From Streptomyces sp. BK340 (GTDB lineage Bacteria > Actinomycetota > Actinomycetes > Streptomycetales > Streptomycetaceae): 64,000 nt of DNA. Made by a program: the position numbers and the translations under genes. Below the pieces are notes generated by a model. The model was not told the origin of the DNA, ran no database searches, and saw nothing but the letters and a program-made list of their open reading frames with translations. The stretch spans positions 248,001 to 312,000 of the forward strand of contig NZ_VISR01000005.1 of NCBI RefSeq assembly GCF_007827595.1. The letters are read 5' to 3'. Position 1 is the first letter of the stretch, and each line of letters begins with the position of its first letter. This document shows positions 61,100-64,000 of the stretch, piece by piece.

Positions 61100-62443
61100 G
61101 TGACCGCAGGGGGGCTTGTGGACGACTACCGGCGTATCGCCGACCGGATCGCGGGTGACATCGGCGGCGGCCGGCTCCGGCCGGGGCAGCGGCTGCCGCC
61201 GCAGCGGGCGTTCGCCCGGCGGCACGGGATCGCCGCGTCGACGGCCGGGCGGGTGTACGCCGAGCTCGTCCGCCGCGGGCTGGTGGTGGGCGAGGTCGGG
61301 CGCGGTACGTTCGTGCGGGCCACGGCGCCGGACGTGCAGCCGGGGCGCGCGCTGACCGAGGCGGCGGACGGCGCGCCCGTGAACCTGGAGCTCAACTACC
61401 CCTCCGCGCCCGGCCAGGCGGAGCTGCTGGCCCCCGCGCTCGCGTCCCTGGTGCGGCCGGACGCGCTGGCCGAGGCGATGCGGCCCGCCCCGGCCGCCGG
61501 CAGTGCGGCGGCGCGGGAGGCGGTCGCGGGGCTGCTGGCCGGCGGTGGTCCACGGCCCGACCCCGACGGGATCCTCTTCACCGGCAACGCCCGGCAGGCC
61601 ATCGCCGCGACACTCGCCTCCCTGGTGCGGCCGGGTGGGCGGGTCGGTGTGGAGCCGTTGACGTATCCGCTGGTCAAGGAGATCGCGGGGCGGCTCGGTG
61701 TCACCCTGGTCCCGCTTGCGGCGGATGCGGAAGGGCTGCTGGCGGAGTCCGTCGCGACGGTTCACCGCACCTCCCCCCTGTCCGCGCTCTACCTTCAGCC
61801 GACGCTGCACAATCCGACCTCGCTGACCCTGAGTGCGGAGCGGCGGGTGCGGCTGGCCGAGGTCGTCCACAGCCTGGGGATACCGGTCGTGGAGGACCGG
61901 ATCTGGTCCTTCCTGCGCCCGGGCGGCGAACCCGCGCTCGCCGGTCTCGCGCCGGAGCTCGTGCATGTCGTCGACGGGCTGTCCAAGCGGGTCGCTCCGG
62001 GGCTCACGGTGGGGTTCGTGGTCGTGCCGGGCGGGCGGGTGGAGGCGGTGGCGCGGGCTGTTCGGTCCGGGGGGTGGAGTGCGGGGTGCTTCGCGCTGGA
62101 GGCGGCCGTGCGGTGGATCGGGGACGGGAGCGTGGCGCGGCTGACCGAGGCGAAGCGCAGGGATGCGGGGCGGCGGCAGCGGGTGGTCGCCGAGGAGTTG
62201 GCGGGGTTTGCCGTGCGGGCTGATCCGGCGGGGTACTTCGCGTGGTGGGAGCTGCCTGCGGGGTGGCGGGCGGACACGTTCACGGCGGCAGCGCGGGCGC
62301 GTGGGATCGCGGTCACCCCGGGTACGGCCTTCTCCGTGGATCCGAGCCGTACGCCGGATGCCGTGCGGGTCGGGCTCGCGTCGGTGCCGGAGGAGGAGCT
62401 GGTGCGGGCGTTGCGGGTGCTGGTGGGGGTTGCGCGGGGGTAG
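61100..62443 (+). CDS. MocR/PdxR-type regulator (GntR wing fused to aminotransferase fold)
   Basis: 447 residues from GTG 61100. Residues 5-75 are a GntR winged helix (RIAGDIGGGRLRPGQRLPPQ, RRHGIAASTAGRVYAELVRR, VGEVGRGTFVRA). The remainder has the fold-type I aminotransferase layout: GILFTGNARQAIAATLASLV, YLQPTLHNPTSLTLSAERR, VEDRIWSFLRPG and the PLP-lysine region HVVDGLSKRVAPGLTVGFVV with SK. A PLP-binding transcription factor sensing vitamin B6 or an amino compound. The neighbouring 12-bp direct repeats are a probable operator. Confidence 0.9.
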   Translation: MTAGGLVDDYRRIADRIAGDIGGGRLRPGQRLPPQRAFARRHGIAASTAGRVYAELVRRGLVVGEVGRGTFVRATAPDVQPGRALTEAADGAPVNLELNYPSAPGQAELLAPALASLVRPDALAEAMRPAPAAGSAAAREAVAGLLAGGGPRPDPDGILFTGNARQAIAATLASLVRPGGRVGVEPLTYPLVKEIAGRLGVTLVPLAADAEGLLAESVATVHRTSPLSALYLQPTLHNPTSLTLSAERRVRLAEVVHSLGIPVVEDRIWSFLRPGGEPALAGLAPELVHVVDGLSKRVAPGLTVGFVVVPGGRVEAVARAVRSGGWSAGCFALEAAVRWIGDGSVARLTEAKRRDAGRRQRVVAEELAGFAVRADPAGYFAWWELPAGWRADTFTAAARARGIAVTPGTAFSVDPSRTPDAVRVGLASVPEEELVRALRVLVGVARG

Positions 62444-62444
62444 G

Positions 62445-62595
62445 CCGCCTCGGCGGTTGCCTCCGGCTGGAGCTGCGGTTCCGCCTCGGCTTCGCCTTCG
62501 GCGGTCTCGTTCCCACCCGCACCACCCGTGCGGCTCTCGTCGTCGGGTGCGGGTGGCCCCTGTGGGGCGTTCTCGCCGTCGGCGGCTCGCAGGTC
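62445..62595. repeat. Dispersed repeat, copy B (after MocR gene)
   Basis: Direct copy of 55941-56091, starting 2 bases after the MocR-type stop. On the minus strand it still reads the vWA linker phrase ([18 protein letters not shown]) but with no start or continuing gene. Copied from the vWA gene, or both from a third source. A further TTCGCCTTCGGCG fragment recurs at 62611. Confidence 0.85.
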
Positions 62596-62654
62596 GCCCT
62601 GCGCCGCGGCTTCGCCTTCGGCGCATTGAGGCGGCCTGCGGGCCGTCCTGGGGC

Positions 62655-63599
62655 TCAGGCTCTGGCTCGGGTCGGGGCCGGAGACTGGGCCGGGGTGGGG
62701 GCCGTGGCGTCCTCGTGGGGGTGGCGGGACGGGCGGGGGAGGCGCAGGCGGCGGGTCACCCAGGTTGTCAGGGCCACCGTGAGGCCCAGGGCCAGCAGGA
62801 GCCAGGACGTGGTGCGCAGGGTGGCGGTCAGGGCGTCGTAGATCGCGGCCGCCGCGGGGTGCGGGACGTCGGCGGGGAGGCCGGCGAGGGTGAGGCTGCG
62901 GCCGATGGTGAGGGCGAGGACGAGGAGGGCGCCGCCCAGGGCCGTGCCCAGCGCGGTCGCCGCGACGGCGCGGCGGCGGCGGACGGCCAGGGCGATCCCG
63001 GCGACGGCGAAGACGACGGCCGTGACCGGGAGCCAGAAGCCGGCGACTTCGAGCACGTGGAATCCCTTCCTGAGCCGGCCCACCTCGGCCGCCCGGAGCA
63101 CGGGGACCGCGGTGTGCTCCACCGGGATGCGGGCGGCGAGCGGAATGTGGTCGTCGGTGAGCTGCTGCTTGACCTGGGCGGTGACGGGAGCGAGGTCCAC
63201 GGTGACCGGGCCCTCGCCCGCGTCCTCGGCCGGGTCCTCCGCGCGCAGGGCGCGCAGGACCGCGTCGTGCGTGACCCGGTTGCCGGTGTCCCAGGCCAGC
63301 CGGAAGGCGCGGGTCTGGGTGAAGGAGCGCACCGCGTCGTGCACGAACGGGGCGACCGAGCCCCGTACCCCGCGGACGTCCATCCGCTGGTCCACCTCGC
63401 GCAGGATGCCGTCCCCGACCGTCTTCGCCACGGCCTCCCGCACGTCCGGATCGGCCGCGAGCGGGGCCATCGTGGTGACGTACCGGCCCGTGTCGGCGAG
63501 CCCGTACGACGCCCAGGCGGCCAGCGCGCCGAACGGCACGAGCAGGCAGGACAGGGCGATCAGTACGGCCGACAGGGAGCTCCTGAGGCGTGGGGGCAC
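62655..63599 (-). CDS. Membrane protein of unknown function
   Basis: 314 residues from the GTG at 63599; an in-frame TTG at 63695 (GGAGAG nine bases before it) would add 32. One N-terminal helix (LSAVLIALSCLLVPFGALAA), a large outer loop of about 165 residues with the pattern YVTTMAPLAADPDVREAVAK, then three helices (PVTAVVFAVAGIALAV, ALGGALLVLALTIGRSLTL, SWLLLALGLTVALTTWVT). Similar integral proteins exist in most Streptomyces, but I know no function. C-terminus is Pro/Arg-rich. Confidence 0.72.
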   Translation of the reverse strand: MPPRLRSSLSAVLIALSCLLVPFGALAAWASYGLADTGRYVTTMAPLAADPDVREAVAKTVGDGILREVDQRMDVRGVRGSVAPFVHDAVRSFTQTRAFRLAWDTGNRVTHDAVLRALRAEDPAEDAGEGPVTVDLAPVTAQVKQQLTDDHIPLAARIPVEHTAVPVLRAAEVGRLRKGFHVLEVAGFWLPVTAVVFAVAGIALAVRRRRAVAATALGTALGGALLVLALTIGRSLTLAGLPADVPHPAAAAIYDALTATLRTTSWLLLALGLTVALTTWVTRRLRLPRPSRHPHEDATAPTPAQSPAPTRARA

Positions 63600-63773
63600 G
63601 CTTCCAGGCAAGGCCCGCGGGGCCCCGGGAGCGAGCGGTACGACTGCATTCGGGGGAAATGTCAAGCCGAACGGCCGCGCCGCCTGGCGGAGCAAGGCAT
63701 TCCGCTCTCCGGTGGAGGGTTCCTCCGAACGGGTGTTTCCTGGTGCTGGTGAGGAGGGAGTTACAGGGGAGTG

Positions 63774-63808
63774 CGTGGGCCCCGGCCGGAGAACGGCCGG
63801 GGCCCACG
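63774..63808. terminator. Hairpin after right-edge membrane-protein gene
   Basis: Perfect 15-bp arms CGTGGGCCCCGGCCG and CGGCCGGGGCCCACG with a 5-base loop, 22 bases beyond the stop of the minus-strand gene at the right edge. Confidence 0.85.
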
Positions 63809-63830
63809 CGCGTCCCGTGTACTCGGCTGC

Positions 63831-64000
63831 TCAGCGGATGCGGTTTCCCAGCCCGTCCTCGTGCGTGTAGTAGCGGTAGAACAGCACGCCGCCCACGACC
63901 ACGGCGAACGCCACGCCCAGGCCCGCCGACGCCAGGACGGAGTGGCCGCGGCCGCTCAGGCTGTACAGGAAGCCGACCGCGATGCCCGTGAAGGCGGCCC
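63831..64000 (-). CDS. Membrane protein, C-terminal part (truncated by window edge)
   Basis: The last 56 codons of a minus-strand gene whose start lies beyond the right edge. Two short hydrophobic helices (AAFTGIAVGFLYSL and VLASAGLGVAFAVVVGGVLF) are followed by a tail YRYYTHEDGLGNRIR. Family not recognised; the rest is outside the window. Confidence 0.7.
   Translation of the reverse strand, partial: AAFTGIAVGFLYSLSGRGHSVLASAGLGVAFAVVVGGVLFYRYYTHEDGLGNRIR

Overview
This window is chromosomal DNA from a Streptomyces or a very close relative. The evidence is the extreme G+C bias with GTG and TTG starts, a bacterial proteasome activator, Hanks-type kinases with extracellular tails, a mycothiol-dependent isomerase-like protein, an ATPase/XRE/DUF397 trio of the WhiJ kind, a phiC31-type attB inside a pirin gene, and two ParB-binding parS sites. 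The parS sites suggest the window lies in the chromosome core, within reach of oriC, but oriC itself is not in the window. No tRNA, rRNA or CRISPR array was found.

0-9 kb: a phenylacetate block (paaN fragment, paaH, a PaaR-like TetR gene), a convergent Lrp-type regulator, and a complete branched-chain 2-oxoacid dehydrogenase operon (E1 alpha, E1 beta, E2). These are followed by molybdenum-cofactor genes (MobA-like, moeA). Near-identical TetR-type palindromes sit in front of both paaH and the first bkd operon.

9-23 kb: a scar of an integrative element (C-terminal serine recombinase fragment) abuts a potassium-channel gene that has lost its pore domain. Then come a quinone oxidoreductase, a Ser-Asp-rich secreted protein, the proteasome activator, a divergent pair of Ser/Thr kinases, an APH-fold kinase, a decayed response regulator, and a second complete bkd operon.

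23-46 kb: mixed housekeeping and accessory genes. They include a Bro-N protein, secreted proteins, an ECF-like sigma factor coupled to an SRPBCC gene, a penicillin-binding protein, GntR-MFS, nitrilase, GlxA-LURP-cupin, a calcium-binding repeat protein, a thioredoxin-NHL protein, M18 aminopeptidase, acyl-CoA dehydrogenase, SseB-like, pirin and an AI-2E-type permease. A deleted IS481-type copy and a 168-bp MITE-like element each lie exactly at gene ends.

46-64 kb: aspS (with an internal parS) and metG bracket an accessory stretch (AbiEii-like, DoxX-like, Uma2, HTH gene, ATPase/XRE/DUF397) in which two genes are frameshifted. To the right are a von Willebrand A protein with a long Glu/Pro/Ala repeat linker, a FUSC-type membrane protein, an EEP phosphohydrolase, an alpha/beta hydrolase divergent from a MocR-type regulator, and membrane proteins running off the right edge. 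A 151-bp piece of the vWA gene recurs directly after the MocR gene.

Family assignments come from reading the translations and from remembered family features. No database search was run.
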